Source: Cloeon dipterum
Taxonomy: Eukaryota > Arthropoda > Insecta > Ephemeroptera > Baetidae
Direction of reading: 5' to 3'
DNA: 64,000 nt
NCBI RefSeq assembly: GCF_949628265.1
Contig: NC_088790.1
Coordinates: 7,878,545-7,942,544 of the forward strand
Shown here in pieces: positions 35,901 through 47,300 of the stretch (its first letter is position 1; each line of letters opens with the position of its first letter). A program made the position numbers and the translations under genes. The notes below the pieces were generated by a model. That model saw nothing but the letters and a program-made list of their open reading frames with translations, searched no databases and was not told where the DNA came from.

Positions 35901-37330
35901 ACATCTGTTGTTTGCACCACGATGTTCTTCAGCCGTGCTCTGATTTCTTCCAACTGGCTCGGGGATCGGAGTTGAAAAGGGGTTGTTATCGAGTTTAGAC
36001 TCTTTTTCATTTAAATTATAAGTTCATTTGAATTTGGGAGGGTTGCGAAAGCTCTCCGACGGGCCACTTACTGGTTTGCACCTCTCCACACAGCGTGAAT
36101 TAATATCACACAGGATGAAAGTCTAGCGTTTCAAGAAAAGACCCCGGTGCTGGGGCAGGAATATGAGATTTCTCACATTTTATATCTGCAGCTGCGAACT
36201 AAGCATAAAAATTAAATTCCAAAATTTATTATTTGCTTTTTATAGGTGAAAATTTAACTAAGGTCGAAAATATTCCTATAATCATTTCAGTTAAAATGGA
36301 GCCGGAATCGAAACAGTCGAGAAAGCGAAAATCACGGTGGGCCCCAGAGGACGAAAAGGTCAACATTGCAGCGCCTGGCGTACTGCCTTCTATTGGCAAA
36401 ATCCCTCTGGGTACCCAAACACAAAAACAATCACATTATGAACATCTCTGATGAGTTGCCCATAAGGTCGCGGCCCTGCACCTATGCTTTCAAAGGTCAC
36501 ACGGACGGACACAAAGCTGCTGGCCTATGCCAAGAGCGCTTACGGCACGGTACACCTGAGTGAGGAAGACTGGAAAAAGTGCGAGGACCACTACAAGGTG
36601 CATTTACTTTACAATGACATGATGCGGAAAAAGGAGCAGCTGGCAAGGCTGGAAAGGGCCGGCAAGCACAAGTACGAGTACGACAGTGATGAGGATGTGG
36701 AGGGCGGCACATGGGAGCACAAGCTGCGCTCGGCTGAGATGGAGGCGACCAACAAGTGGGCTGACGAGCTGACCAAGCAGGCCGAGGGCAAGCACCACAT
36801 AGGAGACTTCCTGCCGCCTGCTGAACTGGAAAAGTTCATGGAGAAGGTGGTTTTTGGTTGCCCAAACGACAGTAATTTAAAAAAAATATTTTAACAGTAC
36901 TCAGCTGCCAAAGAGGGTCGTGAGTTGGACGTCTCAGACTACAAGGAGTTCAAGCTGAAGGAGGACAACATCGGCTTCAAAATGCTGCAGAAGCTTGGTT
37001 GGTCCGAGGGGCAAGGCTTGGGCTCAGACGGACAGGGAATCGTCGACCCGGTGAACAAGTATTTCAGTCTGTCGTTTTAGATAATAAGACTGTTCTAACG
37101 GTCGGATTTTCAGGGGAAATGTGCGGTCTGAAAACCATGGCCTTGGAGTTAAACGACCTGACAACATATGCTCGGAAGATGACGAGTATGATGCTTATAG
37201 AAAGCGCATGATGCTGGCCTACAGATTTCGGCCTAATCCTTTGGTAAACACTAAAGATTGCCCTGGTTAATTGGTCGCTAATTTCCGGCTCTCTTAATTA
37301 CAGAATAACCCCCGACGCAATTATTATTGA
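32979..37330 (+). CDS. Sugp1: SUGP1 (SF4), SURP and G-patch splicing factor
   Basis: Spliceosomal protein known to work with SF3B1 in branch-site recognition; its G-patch activates a DEAH helicase. Exons 32979-33256, 33323-33477, 33531-33611, 33667-34227, 34524-34641, 34764-34864, 36291-36410, 36467-36846, 36898-37058, 37114-37243 and 37304-37330 give 703 aa. The N-terminal [12 protein letters not shown] and NDGSFLDKF motifs match SUGP1. Next comes a Pro/Met-rich region (exon 4). A single SURP domain spans residues about 360-430 (LAEMVAEGG...[17 protein letters not shown]). The [10 protein letters not shown] nuclear motif and [17 protein letters not shown] then lead into the G-patch at about 610-660 ([25 protein letters not shown]). 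The C-terminus [17 protein letters not shown] is near-identical to vertebrate SUGP1. The vertebrate protein has two SURP domains; only one was found here. Confidence 0.93.
34865..36290 (+). other. SUGP1 intron 6 (1.4 kb)
   Basis: The longest intron of SUGP1. It is AT-rich, has no coding frame, and contains the perfect inverted repeat at 35236-35371. Confidence 0.6.
35236..35371. repeat. Perfect 43-bp inverted repeat with 50-bp spacer
   Basis: Arm 35236-35278 is the exact reverse complement of 35329-35371 over 43 bases, and the match breaks immediately on both sides. The spacer (35279-35328) contains an 8-bp palindrome ACCTAGGT. No target-site duplication flanks it. Transcribed with SUGP1 it would form a long perfect RNA hairpin. 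Confidence 0.9.
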
Positions 37331-38045
37331 GGCTTTTACTGATAATTTTAATCGTGACGTTGCATGAAAATTATAAAATTTTTAAGTGTCTCTTACCTTA
37401 CGCACTGCTCTGTTGTTTATAAGTATACAAAACGCCCTCTTTCAAAAGCCTAGCATTTAAAAATATTTTTGAGGCAGATAGATGAAGTGAAGCTTTAGAT
37501 GTCACAATACATTATCTTACAAAATCGGTGTTGGCCAGCTAGTTGAAAGGCGCCAGGACTTCAAAGGAGTTTGGTTAGCGAATTGAGACGATTAAGATGT
37601 AACGCTTAATGTTTTATTTTATTTATTGTATAACATGACAACAGCCCAAATGCTCATTAAGTCTGACTAGGTCTTTAAACATCACACCTCCCTCTCATTA
37701 ACAAGTAAATAAGTTGGTGTTAATGAACGACGTACAAAATCAACACAGTGGCTTTAATTGTTTGCGATTTTATTTCATTAAATTGGCAAGAACGAGAATT
37801 TTGATTCGCTCTGAGATTGCAACCAACATTAAAACAATACTTAACAGTGGCTGAGGTTAAAATATTATAATACATCGAGTTAACATTTGAAGCTGTCCTG
37901 CATTGCGTAATATGAGTGAATACTTTAAGTCTGTACTTTTAGGAGGAAATGAATCGAGACCTGCCTTCAGCCTTTTCGCTTAACCTACTGTTTGATCAGG
38001 GCAGACCTTTACTGCATACTAAGAATCAGATTTTGGAACAGCGAC
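37331..38045. other. Convergent 3' region of SUGP1 and IDH3A
   Basis: Untranslated DNA between two converging genes. A minus-strand AATAAA at 37769-37774 fits the IDH3A 3' end, 272 nt after its stop. No clear plus-strand signal for SUGP1 was found. Confidence 0.4.
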
Positions 38046-39682
38046 TTAACCAGCGATCTTGCGACAGATTTCGTTGGTGAACTCTGAGCACTTGGCCGAT
38101 CCTCCAAGATCTCCTGTTCTGAACTTGCTCTCCTTGATGGTTTCAAAGCAAGCCTTCTGGATCTTCTCAGCGTGCGAGTTAAGGCCCATGTACTGCAGCA
38201 TCATCACGGCTGAGAGCAGCAGCGCGGTCGGGTTGGCCAAGTCCTTGCCAGCAATGTCAGGAGCGGTGCCGTGAACCTTAACACGTTAAAATCAATTAAT
38301 GGAATTTTCTTAATGGTCTCTTATCATCTTATTATTTCTGACAAAATTCAAGGGTTGGGAGAATTTATCAAGAGGACTTACAGATTCAAATAGAGCGCCG
38401 TTCAGGCCAATGTTTCCGCTGGGGGTGAGGCCGAGACCTCCGACAAGTCCGGCGCACATGTCAGACAGAATGTCACCGTACAAGTTGGGCATCACAAGAA
38501 CGTCGTATTGTCTGGGGTCCTGGACCATGCTGAGGCACACGGTGTCAAGGTACTTTTCCTCAAACTTCACGTCAGGGTACTTTTCTGCAACCTCGCGGCA
38601 ACAGTGCAGGAAGAGGCCGTCGGACATTCGCCTGAGAAAAAATTAAATTGAAGGTCACGACGCCCTTGAGAATAAATTGCACTTACATGATGTTGGCTTT
38701 GTGAACTGCAGTCACTTTAGATCTGTTATTTTCTTTGGTGTACTGGAAAGCGAATTCAGCTACTCGGCGGGAAGCGTCTTCAGTGATGAGCTTAATACTC
38801 TGTACAACTCCATCAACAATTTCGTGCTCGATGCCAGAGTATTCGCCCTCAGTGTTTTCTCGGATGGTGATGACGTCAACATCGTCGTACAAGGTTTTGT
38901 AGCCTTCCAGAGATCGGCATGGCCTCACATTCGCGTACAAATTGAACTCCCTTTAAAATGTGGCGAGTTAGAATGGTTCATGAAATTTGTTTGCTATTTT
39001 ACTTTCTGAGGGCCAGGTTGAGGGATCGGTGACCCTTTCCCACGGGGGTCATCAACGGGCCCTTAAGTCCAACCTTATTTTTGTTAACAGAGTCGATGGC
39101 GGCTTGTGGAATTCCAAACATACCGTCAGGGCCTCGGACAGGTGTCACGTCGACCGACTCCCACTGGAGGGGCACCTAATACAAAAATATGGTGTTAATA
39201 ATATTTTTAGATTACTTTGTCTGAAAATTTTTTAATATTTTTGAATTTTATGCAGATGTGCGTCACAATTTACCTCAGCTGCTGCGAAAATCTTCTGCAC
39301 TGCGGCAGAAATTTCAGGTCCAATGCCATCACCAGGAATAAGGGTTACAGTCCGCACTTCGCTGCTGTAGCGACGGGCGAGCGGCACAGCCGTGGAGAAC
39401 TTAAATCAATTTAGCACATCTGATTATGTTATTCTATAGTGATAATATAAAAAGTAATTTGGTAACCTATATAATGGTTTGCGAATTATTTTGTTTTTTG
39501 CCAACGGAAACAAAGTCTTGAAAGAAAAGGTAATGCTAAGGATTCGGAAGGCAACGCTTTTGAATAACTTTGATTCGAATCTTAGACGATCTTATGGGCT
39601 TGACATTTAACGATATTGCATACGAAAATTCGGGAAAATTCCTGAAAAAACTCACCGCTTTGCGGACCAATTGTGCAGCCAT
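38046..39682 (-). CDS. Idh3a: NAD-dependent isocitrate dehydrogenase, catalytic alpha subunit
   Basis: Mitochondrial TCA-cycle enzyme: oxidative decarboxylation of isocitrate to 2-oxoglutarate, as part of an alpha/beta/gamma complex. Exons 39656-39682, 39274-39399, 39003-39175, 38687-38950, 38382-38631 and 38046-38276 give 356 aa. A short basic, Arg/Ser-containing N-terminus ([22 protein letters not shown]) looks like a mitochondrial presequence. Conserved blocks are [39 protein letters not shown], the isocitrate/isopropylmalate dehydrogenase signature ([19 protein letters not shown]) and [12 protein letters not shown]. The C-terminus [19 protein letters not shown] matches IDH3A rather than the beta or gamma subunits. 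It faces BLOC1S2 across 273 nt. Confidence 0.96.
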
Positions 39683-39955
39683 TTTTGACGAAAAAGGGCG
39701 AATGATCGAGAAGTTCTGCTAGTGGCCGCGTGAGGCTCTGTCTTCTTTGCTGCACAGTTTGCGAGAAAAGAGCCATGAGCCATGCGCACCGGGAAAAGGG
39801 GGCGTGTGTTCCCGTGTTTTTATTCACACCCCTCACAGCTGCAGCTCCCGAGTCTCTGTCGCGAACTATTGATTTCACTTTCTTTCCCACTCCTTACTTT
39901 TCCTATTTTCCTCACTTTTCCTTCAGCATTCGCTCAGGAAGGTCGACTCCGTGAT
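39683..39955. promoter_or_regulatory. Bidirectional promoter of IDH3A and BLOC1S2
   Basis: Only 273 nt separate the two divergent start codons, so both promoters and 5' UTRs must be packed here. It is GC-richer than the surroundings and has no TATA box. Confidence 0.55.
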
Positions 39956-40957
39956 ATGGCTGACGAGATGGAAAATGAGGGAGTCACAGACTCGCCAAAA
40001 AAGGGTAAATATAAATTTTATTTAATATCAAAATTTTCATAGATAGCCTCCAAAACTCAATTCAATTTTTGCGCTATGTACGTGATTATTTTGGCAATGC
40101 GATAAATGCAAATATAAAGTTTCAGGCAATTTTAACTGATCTTTTACAAAAAATATTACATACATACCGTCTTTTACTACTTTTCTGTCAAGAAACTCAA
40201 ATTAATTTACTTGAAATTTCCATGGTAACATTTTCACTTGCGTTAAAAAGAACTAGAGCAGATAGTGAGTACGCGTGTGCAGAAAGTGAGTCAAGGGTGG
40301 CTGTGTGTGCCTGCCCTGGGGTTGACCTGGTAACCCATTTGACGAAGCTGCCAGAGCAGCAGCTGCTCCCATGAATAAAGTATAAACATTTACAATAGGA
40401 GCTTGACTTTTAAAATTTTCCTTTTGTTCCAGGGCCAACTCTTTCTACCAGCACAAGCAGCTTTGAAGCTTTAGACCCTCACGACCCTAATTTAAGTCGC
40501 CTAGCGAATACAATGTTCCAAAAGACAGGGGACTATTTGTACGGCGAACTCACTGCCACTCAGGTATGAAAATTTAAACAGCTTTTAACCTTTCTGGCTT
40601 GACATTTTTATTTCATACAGGAGGACTACAAGCTGCTGGAGAACATGAACCATGTCACGGTGAAAAAGTACTCGGACATGCGGCAAATCGCGAGCAATGT
40701 GTCTAAGAGTTTGATCGAGTTGAATGAGAAATGTAAGTGCTTTAAATTTTCCATCTGGCGGCAAAGGGGAACTGCTCGTCTGTTCTCGGTGTGATTGACA
40801 GTTTCTCAATGCCTCCACAGACAAAAGCCTGCAGCCGTACCTGGAGCAGATCGATCAGATTGATGACAGCGTGGCGAAACTGGAGCAGGCAGCTTACAAG
40901 CTGGACGCCTACTCCAAGCGGCTTGAGGCCAAATTCAAGCACTTGGAGAAAAAATAG
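39956..40957 (+). CDS. Blos2: BLOC-1 complex subunit 2
   Basis: Subunit shared by BLOC-1 and BORC, which act in biogenesis and positioning of lysosome-related organelles. Exons 39956-40004, 40433-40563, 40621-40732 and 40821-40957 give 142 aa, the usual length. Nearly the whole family core is recognisable: [20 protein letters not shown], then [23 protein letters not shown], then [20 protein letters not shown]. The protein is predicted to be largely helical coiled coil. The start was chosen at the first ATG of the frame. AATAAA at 41128-41133 fits its 3' end. Confidence 0.95.
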
Positions 40958-41127
40958 TAGTCGCGAGTTGATCTCAACTCTTTTATTCCATTTTAGCTCT
41001 TAAGTTCGAGCCAGTGAGACAAAAGCTGTGCTTAAGTTAAGTGATTGTTTTTCAGATTTTGCATTTTAACACTCTTTGCGATATTTATAAAAATGATACT
41101 ATATTATATATAGGTGTTGATTATCTC

Positions 41128-41133
41128 AATAAA
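41128..41133 (+). terminator. Poly(A) signal of BLOC1S2
   Basis: AATAAA 171 nt after the stop codon. Confidence 0.5.
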
Positions 41134-41209
41134 TCAAGCGAGTCATTAGGCAAACCAAAAACAGACAAGGCTTTTTTCATTTAACATAATTGCAACAACA
41201 AAATTGCTC

Positions 41210-41215
41210 TTTATT
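41210..41215 (-). terminator. Poly(A) signal of myosin XVIII
   Basis: Minus-strand AATAAA 161 nt past the stop. The opposing BLOC1S2 signal is about 80 nt away, so the two convergent transcripts nearly touch or overlap. Confidence 0.5.
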
Positions 41216-41375
41216 CTCTTCCACTCATACTACATATTTTATAGTTCAAGTTGATTGTAGATATATAGTTTTAAGTTTGTAATATACTTGATACTTTATC
41301 ATTGGGGATTTGTCATTCACTCTATCCATGACCAGACATGTACATCATTAAGTGAGGTGCTCGTTGAACTACAGC

Positions 41376-44300
41376 TTAGGCATGAGATTCGTCTTTGGAG
41401 TCAGTCAAATGTCCTACGCCATCTCCAGGGTCACTCTGCCCCTCAGGAGACCTGAAATACCATTAAAAGCCAACAAATCAAAATCAGTCAAGATTTTGAA
41501 CGTCAATTTTATTTATAGTGAGGTGAAAGTAAAAATTCTAGGTGATTTTTTAATTAATTACAAGATGGTATCTTAAAATGAAAAAAAAAAAATAAATTCT
41601 TACAGTTGGGAAACCTTGGCACGTAACCATAGAACCATCACCTCATTTACTAAGGGGTCCTTGGAGAAAGGCTTAATTAATGTCTGATATATTTTTTACA
41701 TCTTAAATCATCGTCTGGGGTGTGAGAAATCAACATCTGGTACCACCATATTTGTCATTCAGTTACTATGAAAAAATGAAGATTGCTAAGGCGATACGAA
41801 TCGCAGAGAAATTCAAGCAAACAATTTTTGAAGCCCCAAACAATGATTTAAAACGGGAATATCACCACACTAATTCTAAATATATTTTGGTTATTTGAAC
41901 ATACCTGCAGGCAAAATCTAGAAATTCGTGTGATTCACCGACCGAGTCGAGCAGTGACTCGATGGAGCCACTCGACTCTGAGCCGAGGTCCTCGGAGTCG
42001 CCAGCCATGGCGGCCTGCAGGTCCTCGATGCGCAGCAGCGCCAGCCTGAGGTCGGCTCTGGCCTGCGCCGCCTCTGCCTCGACTGTTTCCACCCGCAGCT
42101 CGATCTCCTTGCGTTTCCTGATGGCCTCTGCCTCCTTGGCCGCGACGCTGGCCTCGCGTTCACGTGCCTCGCGCAGCAGCCGGGCTGAGCGGCGGGCGGC
42201 GTCGTTGGCCGTCGCCTCGCGCAGCCTGGCCGCCTCGGCCTCCACGGCCATCTTGTCCGCCTGCTCGCGGAAGCGGCCGCTCTGCGTCTCGGCCCGCGCC
42301 CGCGTGGTCGCCTCCAGCTCCAGCCGCGACTCTAGCTCGCGGATCTTGGTCTCGAGGCGGCGCGCCGTCAGCCCGGTGGTCGTGTCGCCCTCAGCCGCCT
42401 CCAGACGCGCCGACATTTCAGCCACCTGCTCTCGCAGTGAGTTCCGCTCCGCCTCCAAGGTTGCCGCTGTGACTGCAAGCTCCGTTGTTGCCGCCTGGAC
42501 ACAAAAAACAAGTTCAATTGTGAGTTTTTCAGTCGTTATTTAATTTCTCATGAAATATTGAAACTAGCTTTCTTCAACCACACTGCCAAATCACAAAAAA
42601 ATTAACACGAGTTATTAAAATTAATTTTCAAGTTTCCGGCATTTTAAAATTACTCTGGATTTGATTTCTTTAGGAGATACATTCTACTTCTCAACTATAC
42701 GATCTCTGAGCTTATCAGAGTAACAGAATTTGCCAGTGTTCTAAAAGGTTAAAAAAACCTTTGAATTAAATTAGGGCTACATGTTAAAAAAACTATATAT
42801 TAATAGATAAGCAAGTTTCATTTTGTGAGCAGAAATTTTTTTACGATTAAGTTGTGGTTGCTATGTTAAGTGTCATTTCATTTTATTATACTATTGAAAT
42901 TAGTGTATATTGAACCATTAATTTAAAATGTTTTCAAACCCTTATTCCTGCGATAGATATTAGCAAAAGTGACAAACCTGTTCGACGCTGATTTGAGCAA
43001 CAGCAGCCTTGTATTTCTTCATGACTTCGGCAAGCTCCTCCTCATTCTCCTCGAGCTGGCCCGCAACCTCTGTTCTGGCTCTGACTGCGGCGGCGGCGCG
43101 GTCTTCGGCCACCGCGCGGCCTCTGCGCTCCTCCTCGAGAACCGCCTGCAGCTCCCTGGCCTCCGCCTCGGCCGTCTGGCGGGCCTTCATGGCCACCGCC
43201 CTGGCCGCCTCGGCGTCCTCCAGCTGGTGCCTCAACGCCCGCAGCTGTCCGCGGCCACCCGTCTCGTCGCGCTGCCTCTCCAGCAGTCCGTGCGCGTCTC
43301 GCAGCAGGGCCTTGGCGTGGCGCAGCTCGCGACGCAGTCTCTGGATCGTCTGCTCATCTTCAGGGGCGCGGCCCCTCGCAACCTCTGCCGCCTCGGCCAA
43401 CCGCCTCTCCAGGTCGTGCTTTTCACGTAGCAGACGCGTTCTCTCCTCGTGCTCCGTCTCTAGCTGACTCTCCAGAGCTGCAGTAATTATTTGATTAGAT
43501 TTATAAAAAAATTACATGTAAAATCTAAGAGAATACTTAAATTAAAAACAAGGATTTTTAAAATCTAATTGAAAAATTTACTGGTCAGTTGTCTCTTGTA
43601 CAAATCGACTCGAAAAATCCGTTCATGCTCAGTTTATTTTAGAACTTCTGCTCAGCACTTCCCGGAGGCTATGAGCTCACCGAGTCCCAAAAACACCGCC
43701 AAGCGAATAATATGGGGCCGCAGAGGAGCTCGCGCCCAATTTGGCCATCTTTACGCCTCCTCGCAACGAGGTATTTTATTGAAGCGCCTGACATTCGTCC
43801 ATAAAGCCACTGGAAAGGTGCGAAAAACTAGCAAGTTGCGAGTCAGCACCGATGCGCCTACCATCTAAAAGAGCATTTCGAGTCGCTAAATTAACCTCCT
43901 GCTACCATCTTTGACACTGAGCAGCCACCCCATTTTCTTTACACTGCTAAGAATGCCTTAACAATGCGAGCCAACGGGTTAAGAGTTAAATTAAAACGTT
44001 AGAGGTACACCACATCATACATTATCACAAAATTTTAAATAAAATTAATTAAAAGAGCACTCTTTCGAAAGGATTTTGTTCAAACACAACGAATGTAATG
44101 TTATTCACACGCAAAAATATCTGATATGGATGCTTCACAGGATTTACGTTAGCGGGTGCTTAAATACGACATTACGATTAATAATCTGAGGGGAACATTA
44201 ATGGTTAATGTATGTTAATTGTGCGTTATGCTCACTCATCTTCGATTATGCCTTATGGTATTGCGATCTGGGGCGCAAATGATGAAGCGTTGCAATCAGT

Positions 44301-47300
44301 GTTTGTCGCTCAGAAGCGTCTAATTTGGGCCTTGGCAGGCGAGAGATATTGGAAAGGGTTGACCCCTTAATGCTCTATGCGACCCCTATTTTAACGGTAT
44401 AATTTGCTTCTAGTTATCTTGAGAAATTTTTCAGTGCGCTAAAAGATTTCTCCTCAAGATATTCTACGATGCTAATGAATATTCATATTCAAACTTTATT
44501 TATTTTATGGCATAGTCACACATGATGTAATTCTTCACCAAAATGCAAGCTATCAATTTATGAATACACACACAATACAAGATTATATAATAATAATTTA
44601 AGATGTTTCTAAGGCAATTTTATATTTTCTTGTGGAAATTGTATTATATCGGGCGTAAATTACACCTATATGTAATACCATGTCATGAGACAGTTAAGTT
44701 TTTCTATTTTAATGATAGATTCATATATTTTCTTAAAAGAATTATTTTAAGTGCTTATTTAATTAATCTCGGTCAAAGTTTTAAAGATAATTTGGTCTAG
44801 TCTTTCCTTTTTTCAGAGGCTCAATGTGGATAAATATTAAAATGTTAAAACAGTTTTAAATGTGAACTTTGAACTTGTTAAGTAAGAATAGGGAAATTTA
44901 AATATTGATATTTAGTATTTATCAATGCAAAATAAAGATGGAAATGTGAATCCACCAACTCAATATTAAAATAATAGTCGGGCGATTTTTATATTAATAT
45001 ATTAAAGGAAATATGATAATCATTATATATTTGACTTTACCTCAAATGGTAGATTTCGATCAAATTTGCTTTACACCCACATCAAAACTTTTCATTCCCC
45101 TGTGCCACATATTTAGATTTTTACAGTTAATCCTCCAGCTTTTGCATAAGCAAGAATGACGAGCCATTAGAAAAACGCTCAACGTATTCCATTAAAACCC
45201 TCCATTAGCATACAATAATAACTGGCATACTTTCTTCAACTGGACAGGGGCTTTTTTGGCCCCCAAATGTTCATGACCACAAAATTAACAGAAAAAAAAT
45301 GTTACCAGATATCAAACTCCAGAACTTCTTGGCGGAAAAGCAAGGGACAAAATTTAGACCGTCATTATGCTCACCGCGGACCTTCTTCTGAGCGTTTCCG
45401 CGGATTTCCTCGAGTTCGTCGTCGCGTTGGCTGTACTCGCGCTTGGACTCCTTGCGCTGCTGCTCAAGGCTCATCTCGAGCCGCACCTTGGCCGCCTCAA
45501 GCAAGCCCACCTGACCGGCCAGCTCGTCCAGCTCCTCTTCCTGCTCCTTGACGCGTCGCTCGAGCGTGTGCTTGGCCTTTCGGAGGGTGGCCACCTCCTC
45601 CTCGGCCACCCCGCCGAACGCCAGTTCTTCGAGCTCGCGCCCCAGAGAGGCCACTTTCTCGTCTCGCATCTCCAGCTCCAGCCGGCACGCCTGAAAGCGA
45701 TCAATCGTCTGGTCAACCAAAACATAGCCACAAGCAAGGCAGCCAACCTCGGAGACTTCAACGCTCAGGAGGCGCCGCGCCACGGTACGGGCGATAACGT
45801 TTGTTTGAGTAACTTAGTTGTGAGGATAGAGATTCGAAATTCTCGGAATTGTCGTTTAGGAGGCGAAAAAAGTATCGGGTATCGATAAGCCGGCGCGGAA
45901 ACGTTAGTCCCCCTTCAGCGTGCGCGCGGGAGAAATACCGCGGCGTGCACCCAGGTGGGGCACGCAGCAGGTGAATGAATCGCGTGTATTGCACTCTTGA
46001 GCTCGCTGCCGCCGCTGTTACTGTTCTTTGGGAATTGTGATTAGCTCGGCAGTAATTATGAATGTTAACGGCGGATTTCGGCAGCAAGCAGGAGAGTGCA
46101 CTCTCCCGATCAGCCGTACCGCGCGCGTTTCGGTAATTAATCAGGAAGGATGCAGATGGAATCAACAACTATGGGAGTTTATGATTGATCGAAACGCAAA
46201 AAAAAGGAACGGAAATGGTGCTTACGGCCAGGTTCTGCTCGGCAGCTGTTTTTTCGGCCGCCATGAGGTCTCTCTCCCGCAGAGCTTTTTCCTTGCCGGA
46301 CTTTTCAAGCCGCAGCGATTCCTGTAGTTGGTGCATTTCACTATCAAACCTGCGATAAGATTTGAAGGTGTCCATCAATATTTGTACACAAGAAAACAGC
46401 AGTGTTAGAAAATACGAATACAAATTAGTGGATTTTTAAAGCTACACACCGCAAAATGGAATTAAATAGATTGTGAAAATGAATTGTTCGTTATCAGGCA
46501 AAATTTATTTTTCCTGTTTCAAAAATAGCTATGAAAAATTGTATTAGTTATCATTTTTTTAACATAGGGATATTTAGTAGAGGTCTCAATGGGGCGGCAA
46601 TCTTTGATTATTTAGTTTAGTTATTTAAATAGGAGTTGCTTCTCTAATAAACTAGAAAAATATCACATTATATCTTATTTTAAGAAGCCGAAAGAATAAA
46701 AAACCGTGCAAACTAAGCTTGATTTACAACTAAGATATAAAGGATGTGTTGAGAAAAAAATGTAAAATTAACTAAATAACAGTAGATATTATATCAGTCT
46801 CTGTAAAGACTTAGCAAAATAAAAATCCGGTTTGCCAAAATCTATGGATTTTTTTTATTTATGTGTATTTTGTCGATTCAATATAAATTCTTTGAAATGA
46901 AACTAAAACAATTCGTACACTGTTAAAATAAAAATAAATCATTAAATAAAAATATTGTTTCACTCTTACTTCTTCTGCCTTTTCTCGAGGATGGCGTTCC
47001 TGGCACTCTGCTCCTCAAGCATCAGCCTGGTGTCGTTGTGCTCGCCGGTGACGCGCTGCGCCTTCCTCTTCATCTGGGCGACGACCTGGCGCTGCTCCTC
47101 GACCTCTTCGAGTGCGTCTGCCACCCTTTTCTCGGTAGCCTTCCGAAGGGCCATCAATTGGTCCTCGTTCGCCTCCTGTTGCTGCTGCAGCTGTCGGCGG
47201 AGTGCGGCCGCCTCCTTCACGGCCCTGTCGAGCCGCTGCTTCAGGTGCTCGTAGCCGGCATCGTCGTCGTCGCCCGACGTGTGGGAGGAGTCGTCCGTGG

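Larger units (their letters stand above)
43478..45374. other. Myosin XVIII intron 15 with transposon remains
   Basis: A 1.9-kb intron containing a dispersed-repeat copy (43655-43790) and a LINE fragment (44226-44470). The rest is AT-rich and unremarkable. Confidence 0.6.

Noticed and set aside
41590-41760. Possible extra C-terminal myosin exons between 41451 and 41905
   Set aside because: Every candidate acceptor gives an immediate stop in the required phase, while the exon at 41376-41451 fits directly.
41962-43467. Plus-strand Ser/Ala-rich frames opposite the myosin tail exons
   Set aside because: Shadows of GC-biased coiled-coil coding sequence on the minus strand.
43569-43868. 99-codon plus-strand frame with a basic, ribosomal-protein-like composition
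   Set aside because: It overlaps the dispersed repeat and is not conserved in the other copy; no family match was recognised.
45691-45783. In-frame upstream extension of myosin exon 15 as a further alternative start
   Set aside because: It has no ATG, and a normal pyrimidine-rich acceptor (gatcgctttcag) directly precedes the exon, so the open stretch is probably chance.
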